64,000 bases of DNA from Apostichopus japonicus (taxonomy: Eukaryota > Echinodermata > Holothuroidea > Aspidochirotida > Stichopodidae). Of the stretch, positions 1-13,239 are shown piece after piece. The first letter of the stretch is position 1, and every line of letters begins with the position of its first letter. Location of the stretch: positions 1,649,714 through 1,713,713 of the forward strand of contig NC_092567.1 in the NCBI RefSeq assembly GCF_037975245.1, read 5' to 3'. The notes beneath the pieces were generated by a model. That model saw only the letters and a program-made list of their open reading frames with translations, did no database searches and was not told where the DNA came from. Position numbers and translations under genes: made by a program.

Positions 1-849
1 ATGGTTTGTTTGTGTTTGACTATTATTATTGGTTGTGATATTGATGTAACTATTAAGGTTCTGTGTACTAACTAAATGCACTGCGGCACAGTAAATCATT
101 TGCGTTACAAGCAAGTTTGGCCGAGGTTCTATATTTCAGTTAACAGATACAGTACAGGACTTACTGTAAGACTACATATATATCACAGTTGCCCAGGAAT
201 TCATCTCTTAAAACATGATTCCTCTTCAAAGCTGCAACAGTTCCAATCAGAATGCAACCTTTTTATACACGTGTATGTAGCTATAGATACTTCAGTACAT
301 ATGGCAGACTAAAACCAGCATACAGTATACTGTGCATAGTGCATACATGCAAAGTCTGCGAAGTGAAAGAGAAACATAGGATGATGACTTTACAAAAATT
401 TACAATGTTGAGACAAAATAATATTGTTGATATAGCAGTGTGAAGTGCTAACTAATGTTCACACTATTTTATTCTTAGAAGTAAGAGGGAAATGATAGAT
501 CATTGTTCAGCGACCTCCCTGGATACTCCTTGTTTGATGCTGCATGTGTATTGTCATGTGTATGTTGTGTGTCTGGACATATCCCTTTCATCAGCAAATC
601 ACTGCATGGTAAACCTCACTTGTTTAGATCTCAAACTGTGTTTATTCCTTTCCACCATTTCTGACACACATAGACACAGTCTTAACACAAATTTGCTTTG
701 CACTACAAAGATACAGACTTAGCAGATTATAATCCAGATGTTACTGGCTCAAATCCTGTTGTAGTCATAAGTTCCTTTACTCTTTCCATTATATATCATT
801 TCCTAGTCAGTTTTCTGTGGTTCATTCACTTGTACATATTTACTTTGTT
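1..849. other. no gene recognised
   Basis: Short open frames only, none with a familiar protein or splice pattern. The peptide LADYNPDV near 718 recalls the start of SBF proteins (LADYFV) but diverges at once. Several copies of the TACTGTA/TACAGTA word occur. Confidence 0.6.
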
Positions 850-1023
850 CCTCGCTTACCTGTCTCCCCACAACCTTAGCACCCCTCTTACTGTGCCTAG
901 AATGAGCTCGACGGTAACCTTTTAACACTGTGCGCCCTCTATGACCGCACCCCCCGGTCTATGCACCTCCTTCTCATTCTACCATCCAAAGTGCATACCC
1001 AAAGTACCTACCACCCAAAGTAC
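850..1023. repeat. C-rich dispersed repeat, related to 18180-18360
   Basis: The stretch with TTTTAACACTGTGCGCCCTC, then CTCCTTCTCATTCTACCATCC-like bases, resembles 18283-18345 (TTTTAGCACTGCGCCCTCGC and CTCCTTCCAAATCTACCAGC). Both copies lie shortly before a TTAAAG-type terminal inverted repeat, so they may be part of one mobile unit. Confidence 0.45.
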
Positions 1024-1628
1024 TTAAAGGCATTGAATACTCGCCCCAAACAAAACAGCAAACTAAGATATTAGCCAAGTTTTTTTTCCTGCCAAAAGCA
1101 TTAATTGGTCACGAGTAATTAAGGACATTTGCAAATAATGAGAAAAGTGTCCTCCGACAAATAACACATTTAATATTAATCGCATACAGTTCCCCCAACC
1201 CACTAGTTTGAACTGAACCCACTAGTTTGAATTGAATTCAACCAATCAGAGATGCAGGTTTAATAAGGTGAGCCGTTGCTAAAAAAAAGATTCAAATCGT
1301 CGAGTTCGTAACTTGGTACAACCAGCGAGCTGGTACAGTACTCTAACAGCTCCCTGGTACAACTGCCATAGACAATCTACACAATCAAGCATGGTCTTGC
1401 AATTACGCATTGGTCAATGACATTGACAGGTATATTTGGATCCCAACGGAAAATATCTTTGAGAAAAACAAAGTTGAAAGTTGTAAATTTTTCGACTTTT
1501 ATGTCACCATGTCAACATTTGAAGTTAGATTTGAATAGATAGGCTAGTTATGTATGTCGTTACATGGCATCATGGAATAAGTGAGGTTGAGAAAAAACCA
1601 TAGAAAAGGACGCAAAATGCTGCTTTAA
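1024..1628. mobile_element. MITE-like element, copy 1
   Basis: The left end reads TTAAAGGCATTGAATACTCG and the right end GCAAAATGCTGCTTTAAG. Most of 1060-1628 is an inverted match to 42977-43400, including AAAACAGCAAACTAAGATAT, CACTAGTTTGAATTGAATTC, the CCAATCAGAGATGCAGGTTT block and AACGGAAAATATCTT. No coding capacity. A short internal duplication (CACTAGTTTGAA twice, 1201-1233) is present. Confidence 0.75.
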
Positions 1629-2340
1629 GTCCAAGACAGCAGATACATACATGTACAGTATGAAGAGAGGCATGGATACAGTAAATACACCAGAGACTAC
1701 AGACTAGTCTGGACACAATTCTGCTGAGTCATGCTAATTGTGTGCAGTAGTTCATTAACTTGCACCATATCATGTATCAATGAATGAGTTCAGAATACAA
1801 GTACATACTGTATATGAAACCAACTCAACTAAACTCATGATAATACCTGTAATAGTGCTACTGTAAGGAGTGTCAATTAAGGTCAATTGCATTATTGCTC
1901 ACAGTACTTAGCAAAATGAAAGTTTTGCCAGTACAGTAAATATGTAAAGTACACAGTGACTTATCACTTTCTGTCCATATGTGAAAGTTGTGACTGCAAA
2001 ATTGTCAGCCCGAGGAAATTAGTTCCAAGTTTAAAGGTGTTATTATGTTTTTTTTTTTTCAAATCCCAGAAATGAGTATCCCTTTAAGTACCATACTGTA
2101 GGTGTTGTGTTTTATCCAGTGGCCCATATTACAGTATGTACAGTACAGTGAAAGCTATAGGATATGTGTACTGTACTCTGTTATCAATTAGTAAAGTACA
2201 TATGTACTGTATGCCTCTTCATGTGTTTGCATTGATGAAATTTAATTTCCAAATATCCCCACTCCCACCGGAATGTAATAATAATAATAATAATAAAAAT
2301 GGACAATTATTATAATGTGCCAGTATCGGTCAGAAGAGAA
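1629..2340. other. no gene; (AAT)n and motif-rich DNA
   Basis: Dense in TACAGTA and TACTGTA. A short AAT microsatellite is at 2276-2296. No coding signal. Confidence 0.6.
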
Positions 2341-2369
2341 GCTCATGGCGCAGTAACCATTATTTGGTT

Positions 2370-2640
2370 GAAGAACATCACATTTTGCCAGTTCTTCATT
2401 ATTTGGTTCACATACAGTTAGACTATTTCAGACACACTACTGTTTGACTGTCCCATGACCTGAACAGCACACAGAACTTCATAAAGGGGGAATGAACATC
2501 ACATTTTCCCAGAATATAATCATTATTTGGTTTTGCATACAGTTAAGACTATAAGTATTGAAGCCACACTGCTGTTTGCATGTCCCATGACCTGAACAGC
2601 ACACAGAACTTCATAAAGGGGGAAAGAACATCACATTTTT
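2370..2640. repeat. two-copy tandem duplication, ~135 bp unit
   Basis: GAACATCACATTTT to CATAAAGGGGG occurs twice, with TGTCCCATGACCTGAACAGC and ACACAGAACTTCATAAAGGG in both copies. Confidence 0.85.
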
Positions 2641-4531
2641 TGCTTGCTTATAGTAACTACTCACATACTCACATACATGTAATATCTCTATGGCATGGTT
2701 TCCTTACATTGAGAACTATATCCAAACCATCGGTGTGACATGTGCATGGCTCACTGTGTTCAAGTATATGGACCTACATTTAATGTAAGCACTGTATTTT
2801 ACTGCTTATTATAGCAACAAATATTATTTGGTCTCTTCAAAGAATGCTGCACAGTAACTGATTTGTGCTGTAATTCAAGAAATGCACTGAGAAGTTGATT
2901 TTAGCCAAAAGATCCTTATGAACCAGTTTGTATTTTGTAGGAAGTGGCTAAAGAAGCTTTTAAACCTTTTAGGCCTATGTGTAGGATAAAAGCCTAGGCT
3001 AATTCCTATTTCAAATATCTAAGGATCGAATTGCTTGGGAGTTTCTTTAATATAGTTAATTATTATATACCTCAGACATTTGAGATACAGATGTAACAAG
3101 ATCCCAAAGGACTAGAGCCTAATTCCTGGAATTGTGGAAGCATTCCAATTAGTATAAGTTGCAGTTTTACTTGGAAGAGAATGATGGTTTGGAAAGAGTT
3201 GTTCAACTTGGCCTAATGTTAGGCCTACCTCTGGAAAGCCAAAAGGCTAGGTATAATGGGCTACAACAGTTTTAATAAGGAATAGGATTGATGTAGGCTA
3301 AAGGCTTCATATGCGAACCACAATTGTTTGTGCTGATAATCTGAAATAAAGCAAGAACAGACTTCTGAAGAGATATGTTGTGGGCGTGTCATTATTCCTG
3401 AGGATACCATATTTACTCAACTTTTTCAGGTCTCCATACTCATTCAGTACTATGGGCCGAATTAAGTTTTTGCTTATAATACAAACATTTTGATTTTCAA
3501 AATATGGACTCATCTGACATGACTAGTTCATAAATATAAGTCACCCAAAAGACAGTATTTCTTTTGCTATGACTGAAGGTGGTCTGGGAATGATTCTAGC
3601 TGCTCTATCCAAAATCGGTTCAAGTTCAAAGTGCATAGAATATCCATACATGTGTCAAAAGAAGATCCATTGAAAAGTGCATTGACTTTCACTTATATTA
3701 TATATGTATGATGTGCAGTGTCAGTATGTTGTCCTTGAAACATGAAAGTGACCCAGCACCAGATTGCCTTACAACAACACACAGTTACCATTCCCTCCAA
3801 AAATTGATGTGTTTCTAGGGATTTGTGCATACTAATTAAGGAAACTAATTGAAGAATAACGGAAGGTCAGGATCGGTCACATGATGTCATATCAGCCAAT
3901 CAGATGCAAGCATGAAAACAACAGATACTGTAGAAAGGGGTTGTAGAATATATTTCAACATTGATACAGTATTGGTCAAATAAATCCAGTATATACTGTA
4001 TAATACTGTGATGCCCAAATCTAGTACTGCCACATAAATGCTGCTAAACATTACTGTACGTGGGAATAATCCGCCTTAATTTCTAGTATTCAAAGAACTA
4101 AAGTTCATGAGTATTATTGTTTATCCCAGTTATTGACTTGCTTGCATTATTAATTGTGAAGCCTGTATTGTTTCATTTTGAGAGTAAATTCATTGTGTAA
4201 CATTTTTTTGTGTAAATTTGAACAAAATGATATTATTTAGCCACTTGTTTGGTTGCAATATAGTTTCCTCTGTTTGTTGAATATGAAGCGACAGAAAATA
4301 AAAAGAGATAAATGAAACTCCAAGTGAAGAAAGGAGTTCATCAAAACCATTCAATTAACTGTACCTTTAGTATTCTTTATACACTTTTAATTTTTTGTGA
4401 CATATTCTTGCAACTGTCTATATGGTCTAGTTAGTTAGTTTACATGTTATGAAACTGCACAAAACCATGTACTGTACATAACTATGTAAACATACAGTAA
4501 TCTGGGTTTGCTGGACATTGCTGATTTTCTC
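2641..4531. other. no gene recognised
   Basis: Unique-looking AT-rich DNA on both strands. No splice-bounded open frame resembles the missing first Sbf exon. Confidence 0.55.
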
Positions 4532-7433
4532 ATATGGGCAGGTCCAAGCTATTGTATCCCTAGAAGCCAAATTTCAAACTTTACTGAAGCACCCTAAATG
4601 TGGTGTCATGTTAAAGCTGAATTATTGAAGTTTCAGATTTTCATAATATTTTTTAATTGTTTTGCCTATTCGAACAATTACAGCCGGCTAATTTGCATAA
4701 ATTCAAATTGCAGCGTGACGTACGGGACATTTGGAATCCTATTTCCCTGCCAGCAATATGAACTTATTGAATATAAGTTATGTGGGACATGATACACCCT
4801 TCCTTCCAATAATTTTGACATATTATGTTTGGGGGTTCATCAATTAAATATGCTAATTAGCTAGTGTCCAAATACTGATGTCCCGTACGTCACAATTTTC
4901 AGCACTTTTTTTCAAGTTTTGATATGGGCGAACAATTTTTTTTGGTGATATTCTGTAAAGTTCTAATTAAGAACATTGTTCAACAAAATCCATCCCCAAA
5001 AAATTGAAAAAATATTCACAGCAAATCTAATTATCAAAATTAAAAATGTGACGTACGGGACAAAATGTGACGTACGGGACATAGTGTGGGGGAAACCCTG
5101 TATTTATACATAATAAACATGCATGGGCTCCAATGGGGACCTCTACTGGAAACCTTCCAATGCTTACAAATTTATTTTGTTGAAAGATGGTAGTTGCAAC
5201 TTATAATCCCTGCATGGCTTCAAATAAACCATTGACTGATGACCACCAACATCCCAGGTGTTGTTCAATATACTATCGGGAAGTCAATTGTGTGTGTGTG
5301 GGATACATAATCATCTACAATGCTATTCAACATTGACATTGAATGAGGACAACTTCAAGAATGTTGAGTTTGCATTTCAACATTTCGTAGGCCTATTGTG
5401 AAGTGTGACTATCATGACTGTGCAACAATGTTCTTGTGTCCTGAACTTAGATAGTAGGCATTGAGATTTTTAGTTACAAGTGTAGAGTTTTGCTCGCCCA
5501 ATTTTTGCAGAGGACAAACACTCATGAGTTTGTTCAATAATCAGTATTCTATAGGTGATTTAGGTCTATAAAGTTTTCTTTGTTGTACTAGTTTCATAGA
5601 TGGACATTACATTGACCTTACTGTGGACATTTTGATATGTTTTGAATGGGATGGATCATATTTCAACTTGAGGGTTAATAGTGGGGAATATGATACAGTG
5701 TTGTAGAGTATATACTGGAAACAGTTTTGCACCAAAACTTTGCATCTTGAATCATTTGTGGTCTAACAAAGCTAGAATTGATGTTATGACTATTTGGTCT
5801 GGTAACCAGTATCAGGTCTATAGAGTTTTCTTTGTTGTACTAGTTTCATAGATGGACATTATGTGGACCTTACTGTGGACATTTTGATATGTTTTGCATG
5901 GGATGGATCATATTTCAACTTAAGGGTCAATAGTGGGGAGTATGATACAGTGTTGTACAGTATATACCAAAACAATTTTGCACCAAAACTTTGCATCTTG
6001 AATCATTTGTGGTTTAACAAAGCTAGAATTGATGTTATGAGTATTTGGTCTGGTAACCAGTATTAGGTATATAGAGTTTTCTTTGTTGTACTAGTTTCAT
6101 AGATGGACATTACGTGGACGTTACTGTGGACATTTTGGTATGTTTTGAATGGGATGGATCATATTTCAACTTCAGGGTCAATAGTGGGGAGTATGATACA
6201 GTGATGTACAGTATATACCGGAAACAGTTTTGCACCAAAACTTGCATCTTGAATCATTTGTGGTCTAACAAAGCTAGAATTGATGTTATGACTATTTGGT
6301 CTGGTAACCAGTATCAGGTCTATAGAGTTTTCTTTGTTGTACTATAGTTTCATAGATGGACATTATGTGGACGTTACTGTGGACATTTTGGTAGAATATG
6401 ATGGATCATATTTCAACTTCAGGGTCAATAGTGGGGAGTATGATACAGTGTTGTACAGTAAACAGTTTTGCATCAAAACTTTGCATCTTGAATCATTTGT
6501 GGTCTAACAAAGCTAGAATTGATGTAATGAGTATTTGGTCTGGTCTATAGAGTTTTCTTTGTTGTACTAGTTTCATAGATGGACATTACGTGGATGTTAC
6601 TGTGGACATTTCGGTATGTTTTGAATGGGATAGATCATATTTCAACTTCAGGGTCAATAGTGGGGAGTATGATACAGTGTTGTACAGTATATACCGAGAC
6701 AGTTTTGCACCAAAACTTGCATCTTGGATCATTTGTGGTCTAACAAAGCTAAAATTGATGTTATGAGTATTTGATGAATGTGTAGAGTAGATTTATACTT
6801 TACGCATTCCATGTTTTATGTAGTGGAATGATCTCACAAGTACAGTCACTGCTCTTTTCGATCCCCGAAAGAAGGAAATATGGCATTAAATTACAAATGA
6901 CATTGTTCTGACATATCCAAATTAATGTTTTTATGTAGAAATCAGCTTGTTATGGTATATTCAGGAATAAAAATATGAGTTTTCATAGTCAATTTTTATT
7001 TGGACAAATTGTCCCGTACGTCACATGTCCCGTACGTCACAGGACAATTTTCATTTGTGTAATCACTGAACTGGAATGGCTTCATATTTTTTTCTAATAT
7101 GTTACAGCTTAACCCTTGGAAGGTTAGGCTATTCACTAGTTATAACAGCTTGATCACTGCCCTCCTAATTTCAGAGCGATTTCAGCTTTGCTCTTTAGCA
7201 AAAAAAACACAAAATTCTCTGGTCCCGTACGTCACACTGTACATTAATTGAGATGGGACCTAATCAAAGCAAGTGTAGGAAATCTTCATGAGTTTGTAAT
7301 AAAGTAGCAGTAATAACAAATATGAAAACCTGAAAAAGTTTCTGGAAAACAGATTTTTTATAACTTTTAGACACATTTAAGTCTCTGAAATGTCCCGGAC
7401 GTCACAGTGCAAATAGCTTGGACCTGCCCATAT
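4532..7433. mobile_element. 2.9 kb terminal-inverted-repeat element, non-autonomous
   Basis: Perfect 22 bp inverted ends contain TATGGGCAGGTCCAAG (4532-4553 and 7412-7433). The element carries eight copies of GTGACGTACGGGAC or its reverse complement: 4715, 4879, 5048, 5067 on the left; 7010, 7026, 7222, 7391 (one base changed) on the right. The four right-hand copies all point one way and three of the left four the other. The middle is a 250 bp tandem array. No transposase-like frame is present. The family is not recognised; the flanking TA could be the target duplication. Confidence 0.8.
5563..6775 (+). repeat. ~250 bp tandem array, 5 units, inside the TIR element
   Basis: Units start at TCTATAGAGTTTTCTTTG near 5565, 5818, 6068, 6320 and 6543 (spacings 223-252). 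Several units hold an open frame around a WDGSYFNxRVNSGEYDTV peptide, but the spacing is not a multiple of three and others are broken. Function is doubtful. Confidence 0.92.
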
Positions 7434-10035
7434 ACAGGTATGACGATCAGACATTTATATACTCTTTGTTGTTATTGCATACAACATATCGGACAAATGT
7501 GCAACTTCATTTGAAGTGATGTACTACAGTATGAAGTTGAAAAGGTCTTTGTTTTAGATTTAATTAAGTTGCAAGCTAGACTTAGTGTATTAGTTCGTTT
7601 ACATCTTAACCTCTGACCTCAGGAATGGTGGTAATACTGTAGCATACCATCAGTATATTGGTCTGCCATTCCAATATATTGGGATATCAGTAATGCCTTC
7701 ATGCCTCCTCACCAAAGGCAGAGCAGAACCCTCTTAATTTAATATGCCTTTGCTCAGTAAGCACAGTGTTTACATACAGTACTTAGTAGTCATCTATCAG
7801 GCTATTAAACCCAGCTGTCTCTTCATTTTTGATGACACAAATCCTTCATCAATAACTCTACCTTGATCTTTTTAGTTCTCCTAAGTTTGTGCTTGACAAC
7901 TCACCCACAGTACAGTGCTGTGTCATCCATGCTACTGCTACTACAGTACAGTATACTGTCTATGTCTTCATCATACAGTGTAGCTTCTTTATAAATTGAT
8001 ACGGTAATAATAAGTAGCCTTATCAGTACAACCATACTCTAGGAAACATAATGAAACAGATTGCTCTCAGAGAGGCCAATGTAGTAGTCATCCAAAATGG
8101 ATAAGATTTGTGCATTTCTCTCAGGGAATTGCATTTGTCCCTCAGCATGTGTTATCATATATATTTATGGAATGAGAGGAGACTGTTAGGATAGGATATA
8201 GTTTTATGTTTACTGTACCTGTGGAAAGACATGCAGTTAATTACAACCATGTGAATGTACTGTTAATATTGAGTACAGTACTGTATAGTAATTGTTCCCA
8301 AGACTCTGCCAGTCAAAGAAAACAGCTGACTGCTTCAGTTATTTTAATGAAAGAGATATTGATAGTTTGTACAGGACTGTGAGAATACTCAGGTGCTATG
8401 TGCTGATGGATGTACTGTATGAAGATGCTCAAATGAATCTTGAACATTTAGTAAAAGGTCTGTAAATTGTAGAATGGAGTAAATTACATTAATATCAGCT
8501 CAGATATATGTAATGATCAAGAAGAAAAATGAAATTAATTTACATCTCTTTCCTGTGTCTCATCTCAAAACATGCACTTAACCGACTAGAACTAACATAT
8601 CCACAATAGTCTGTAATATTTAGCAAGTGTATTCCTACCGACATTAAAAGTATGGGTCTGTTTCATTCCTTTCATTGGTGTGCGGCGCCTGCCGCACACT
8701 TGTTATCACCCCTGAGCAAACCCCATGCGTCTCTAGTACAGGAAATAGACATGACCAGTATTGAATAAAGAAAACTGTTATGGAGTGACAGCTACCTCTA
8801 ACACATAGAGTCACTTCTTTTCCACTTTTTCATCTTTCTCCTTTTTGTGATAAGAAATGATTTTGTTTCCCAATCGTTGGTTGTGTTTCACCACTGTTTT
8901 TACCTAAAAGTACTTTATAAGTGTGCAGTACCTATACAGTGAAGTCCATGGATTATATCATTCTCAGGTCAGTAGACTATATGGAAGTGGTAGTTTGCAT
9001 TAGAGTTGACTTTTGAACATTGCCATAAAATGCAGAAATCGTTAAATTTATGTTTTGTTAAGAATCATAAGGATTGAGTTAAACCAAATATCCGTCCATA
9101 CTCATGCTTTGTGCTCAAACTTGTTTTGCTTGCTTTGAATATATTTGATCTAAGTTTCATGAACATATTTGTACGTAGTAGCAACCTGTTAGCTATTGAC
9201 ACTCCTTTGATACACACTGTGACTGTGCAAGTTATAATGTAGGCGGCAAATACTCCCACTCTCCCGCCACAGTGAATGAGCCTGTTAACACAGCCTTCCT
9301 GGTCTAGTCATTGGAAATTACATCACAAATTATCTTTAAGGCTCTTCTGTCATGAATATGGATGTACAGTACATGCATATTCAGTATAATGCAACTCATT
9401 GCTTCACGAATGTCCGTTGCTTTTCAAATATAGGCATATAGTTGTCCAGTACATATAATTAATAAACCTGCTGAGAATAAATAAGTAAGGAAAGAATATG
9501 AAAAGGTGGCTCCTTGTGTGAACAAGAAACATTGTGTTGAGCATTATAGAAAGCTAACAATCAGACACATATATACTGTAGATGGGGTATAGAGATTGTT
9601 GGTTATGATGGTATATATATGGTACAGTAGTAAGGAGCATTAAGGTTCTTTTAAAGGATAGCGGTGATCATTGATGATGATTTCACTGAATTTGTTCTAT
9701 CCCTTCGCAATGTGATTTCAGTGAGGATTCGACCAAATTCCAGCAGTAAATTGAGAGAATTATACTTGCAAAGGTCAGGTGTCAAACAATACACAAAGCA
9801 AGGAAACCTTTCCCTAACTTCACGCATGCTGCGTTGATGTTTCCTGTATAGTTCTGCTTAATGGGTGAAATAATCCCTGAAAGTGCCTCAAAATACAAAA
9901 CTGATGTCTCTTGCTCAACTACAGTAGGTGGTGAACTACAGTAGTCCTGTACACAATTCATGCTTATACTTTCTACTTTCAAAAGTCTACTTTAGACCCA
10001 TTTTTTCACTTGTTCTTTTGTAAATTAATTTACTT

Positions 10036-10125
10036 TCTTTGTAAAGCGCTTTGAGCAGTGATTTTGTTTACTGATTTTGCACTTGTCTCATTTATTATTG
10101 TTATGATTAAAAAAAAAAAATTCAA
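10036..10125 (+). mobile_element. SINE/LINE 3' tail relic
   Basis: TTTGTAAAGCGCTTTGAGC matches the tail of the tRNA-derived SINE at 29600-29618. It ends in a TTATTATTGTTATGATT stretch and an A run, as expected for a retroposed 3' end. Confidence 0.5.
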
Positions 10126-11619
10126 AAGACTAACATATGAACTGGTTGGCATGTCTTGATAGAAGCTCACTAATGGTTAGAAACTTCTACCTCTATGATC
10201 ATACTTTGCCATTAATTTACAGATTCAGAAAAATATGATAAATTGTTGAAATCTGTTGAAAACATTACAAATTCACCTACAGTAGCAATGATGTGATTAT
10301 TCATCACACAATCTGTAAGTTTGTCAATTTGCCTCTGATCAGTACCCCTGTATATGGCAGGAACCATGAATAGCAAAACATATATCACAGATAAATTATA
10401 AATTGCATAAATTTCACCCACACACTGCCTAGTCTACAGTGTTTCTAGGGTTCTCTTTCTTAGTTATTGCTTCAGATCAACTGAATATTGAGGACAGGCT
10501 ACTGTATAATGTTTGAGTACTAAGTGCCCGGAGAATAAATGTTTTGATGAAAGGACCTGAAAAGATATTTTTATTCTGAAAAAGAATTTCTCTCTTTCAT
10601 TTCACCTGAATATATGTGATTTGTGAAAATCCAGGAAGATGGAACTCTATTGTGGCAAATGTTACTGTTTGCACTTGAGAAAACTACAGTAGCACACTAA
10701 CAATAACTGACTGTGCTAATTAGGTTGCCCTACAGGTACTGTAAGTGTACATCTGTGTACACACAAAGTGTATGCATTGTGATATTTTTGTGCTGCATAC
10801 ATGTGGAGCAGCAAAGTATATAATACTGTGTACTGTTCATCTAGTACATTGTAAGTACTGCTGCAGCTGTAAGGCAGAATGACAATCTTCAAAACAACAG
10901 ATTGTTTATAACCTCTGTCCAACAAAGACATGACAGCTATTTGGGGCATCCTTGTAAATTGAATAACTACAGTAATGAGCAGAGGCCTGGTTGTAGTAGT
11001 AGTTTTAACATATCAGTACATGAGTTGTATTAACTGTATCAACCTACAAAGTACTCTACGTTCACATTTTGTAGTGTCCCTGTGCCTCATTATTTTGTCA
11101 CCTTTGTTCAATTGTACAGCCTCCTTTAACTTGGGCTCTCTTTTGAAATTTAGCCCTTCTTAGCGTTATATCTTAAACTTGAATTCTGCTAGTAGTATGC
11201 ATCCATATATACCTGTACCTTTAACATGTTTTTCTTTGAGTCAAGCAGAAGCTTCCAATGCCCTACTTGTCTGGTATGTCCAGTATGTTTTGACTATTCA
11301 CAGCTTACAAAGAATTTGTTTTATAAGGTCACAGATCAACTTGGGCCATTATTAGGTCACTGCTCATCTTGGGCCATTACAGAGGGGGGGAAAAATGTCA
11401 GAGAAGAGAATTAAAGATGGAATGAATGAATTTGTGAAGAAGTATATACAATACAAGTTTAAACCAGACTGTCAGTAAAGGGTAAATGGAAGGTAGTGTG
11501 TCAGTATTGGAATGCAGAAAGATCAATGTACATCTAGTAAGGTCACTGTAAGGATATATTTATTTCTGGACTCTGTATTTCAATCACAAAGTAGAGGTTC
11601 AAGCTCTATTTTGGCAACT

Positions 11620-11800
11620 TGGTATGAACCTGACCCATACCTAGTTAATTTCAAACATATTTAGAATATCCATATACTTGGTATGAACTTGTTGGTATGA
11701 ACTTGGTATGAACTGGTATGAACATAGCTTGATAATTTCAAACATCTATAGACTACTGTATATCCATAAACTTGGTATATGAACCTGACCCATAGCTTGT
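11620..11800 (+). repeat. irregular short repeat with TTGGTATGAAC
   Basis: CTTGGTATGAACCTGACCCA and shorter TTGGTATGAAC copies occur five or six times, with ATAGCTTGTTAATTTCAA between them. Confidence 0.7.
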
Positions 11801-12848
11801 TAATTTCAATTTAGACTCTCATGAATGAACAATCCCCCTGTATCCTCCAGTTGCTGAGGATATAGATCTCTCATGGCTAAACCGTTACCCTGTATCCTGT
11901 CTCTCATGGCATGGAACACAATACCTTTAAGTCATCATCTGGTGCGAAACCAGGAAATGGCATTGACAACAAATAGTGCTTTAAGCTACTGTACTTAGTG
12001 AATGAGGAATTGGGTATACTGCAGTACATGTATGCACAGTACTGTATGTATGCCACCATACAGTTACAGTTAGTGTACATGTGTAAGCAGCCTTCATCTA
12101 GCTTGACCTTGACTAATTGTGGGTATATCACCCTTCAAACATTTCAGACCTAGTTGCTTGTTGCATGCCTGGTATAGTACCTATAGGAGATGTCAACTGT
12201 TAGTGGAACAAACTAGCCACTTTGATAAAGTTAATGGTATGATATTGTATTGTGCACTTATTTATTAGTACAGTTATTCTTTGTACTGTTGAACTGCGTG
12301 CGCCTTTGTTTAGAGCTATGTTATGACCAATTTAATGTGGGCGGTACAGTACTACAGTTTATGTAATGCCCAATTCCTCAAGACACTATAGTTTTGTTTT
12401 TGTAGCCTGGGACGGTTGTGAATGGGATAGGGGTGATTATATCAGTATCTGTTTCTGCATTATATTAGGAATTCCTATTAATACAGTCAAACCAGGGCAC
12501 ATCCTCATGTCCAACTTTGTCTGTTTTCCATTTTGATATGCTCTGAGACAACCACATTATTACCATGAGACTCTTATTTTATACAGAAATTAACCAATTG
12601 GCAAAGAATAGGCAGATTTCACAATGGGATAAGGTTGATTTCATACCAATTTTCTCTTGCTCTGTATTTGTGAATTGCAATGCTCCCAACCTTTTTGGAA
12701 TATATCTTTTTAAGTGTTGTTTTTAATAGAACGCTTTTGTCAAAATCGAAGCGTTTGTAAACTCTATAACTTCCTTAGGAATGTTTGGATGAACTTGAAA
12801 TTTCCTGTTTATTTTACAAATTTACTTCTGTGGCCTTTTTTCTTTCAT

Positions 12849-12902
12849 GTAAAAGTAAGTTGGCCTGACGTTTCACTCCTATTAGGATCTTCTTCAAAGG
12901 CT
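12849..12902 (-). ncRNA. hammerhead-ribozyme-like relic of a Penelope-type element
   Basis: The minus strand reads TTGAAGA, then a stem AGATCCT/AGGAGT around a short loop, then GAAAC and GTC, i.e. the hammerhead order CUGANGA, stem II, GAAA, very short stem III, GUC. The ACGT stem III is self-complementary, as in the minimal dimer-forming hammerheads known from Penelope-like retroelements. The first core base is changed (T for C) and stem II has a mismatch, so activity is unlikely. It shares GTAAAAGTAAGTTGGCCTGA with 53437. Confidence 0.5.
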
Positions 12903-13239
12903 ATGACCTTTTTTTGTCATAGCAGTTGTGAGGTTTGCAACAATCACCAATGCATGCAAACCAATAGGGTTCAGGTGTTCATCTGTACAGCAAGTCAGTC
13001 ATTTTGTATAGCTTTTTTTCTTGCTACGTTATTCCCTGGTCAATACTAGGAGTTTGAGTGCGATTGGAATGCTTGAAGATGTTCCATAAAGATTTCAGTC
13101 TGTGGCAAAAGTCACTGTCAAGGCATAGTTATTCTGATCAGTGAGATATGTGTTATGTGGGGCAACAATGATGTCAAATTGTAATGTGTTTACGTTCTTC
13201 ATAATTATGACATGTGTGTCAGCCCAGGTGATATTGATT

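Larger units (their letters stand above)
7434..12848. other. long region without recognised genes
   Basis: AT-rich and rich in TACTGTA words. Minor items: a 9 bp perfect stem GTGTGCGGC/GCCGCACAC at 8679-8700; a TGTAAAGCGCTTTGAGC retroelement tail at 10040-10056; and a TTGGTATGAAC repeat at 11620-11790. Open frames are short and unlike known proteins. The missing first Sbf exon was not found. Confidence 0.5.

Noticed and set aside
698-925. Peptide with LADYNPDV resembling the start of SBF proteins
   Set aside because: Family starts have LADYFVxV after MxR; the context here differs, no donor fits, and the frame continues without similarity.
5863-6347. Repeated open frames with WDGSYFNxRVNSGEYDTV in the 250 bp array
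   Set aside because: Frames are broken in other units and unit length is not a multiple of three; best explained as repeat by-product.
8679-8700. GC-rich 9 bp stem as a transcription terminator
   Set aside because: Rho-independent terminators are bacterial; no T tract follows; animal DNA.
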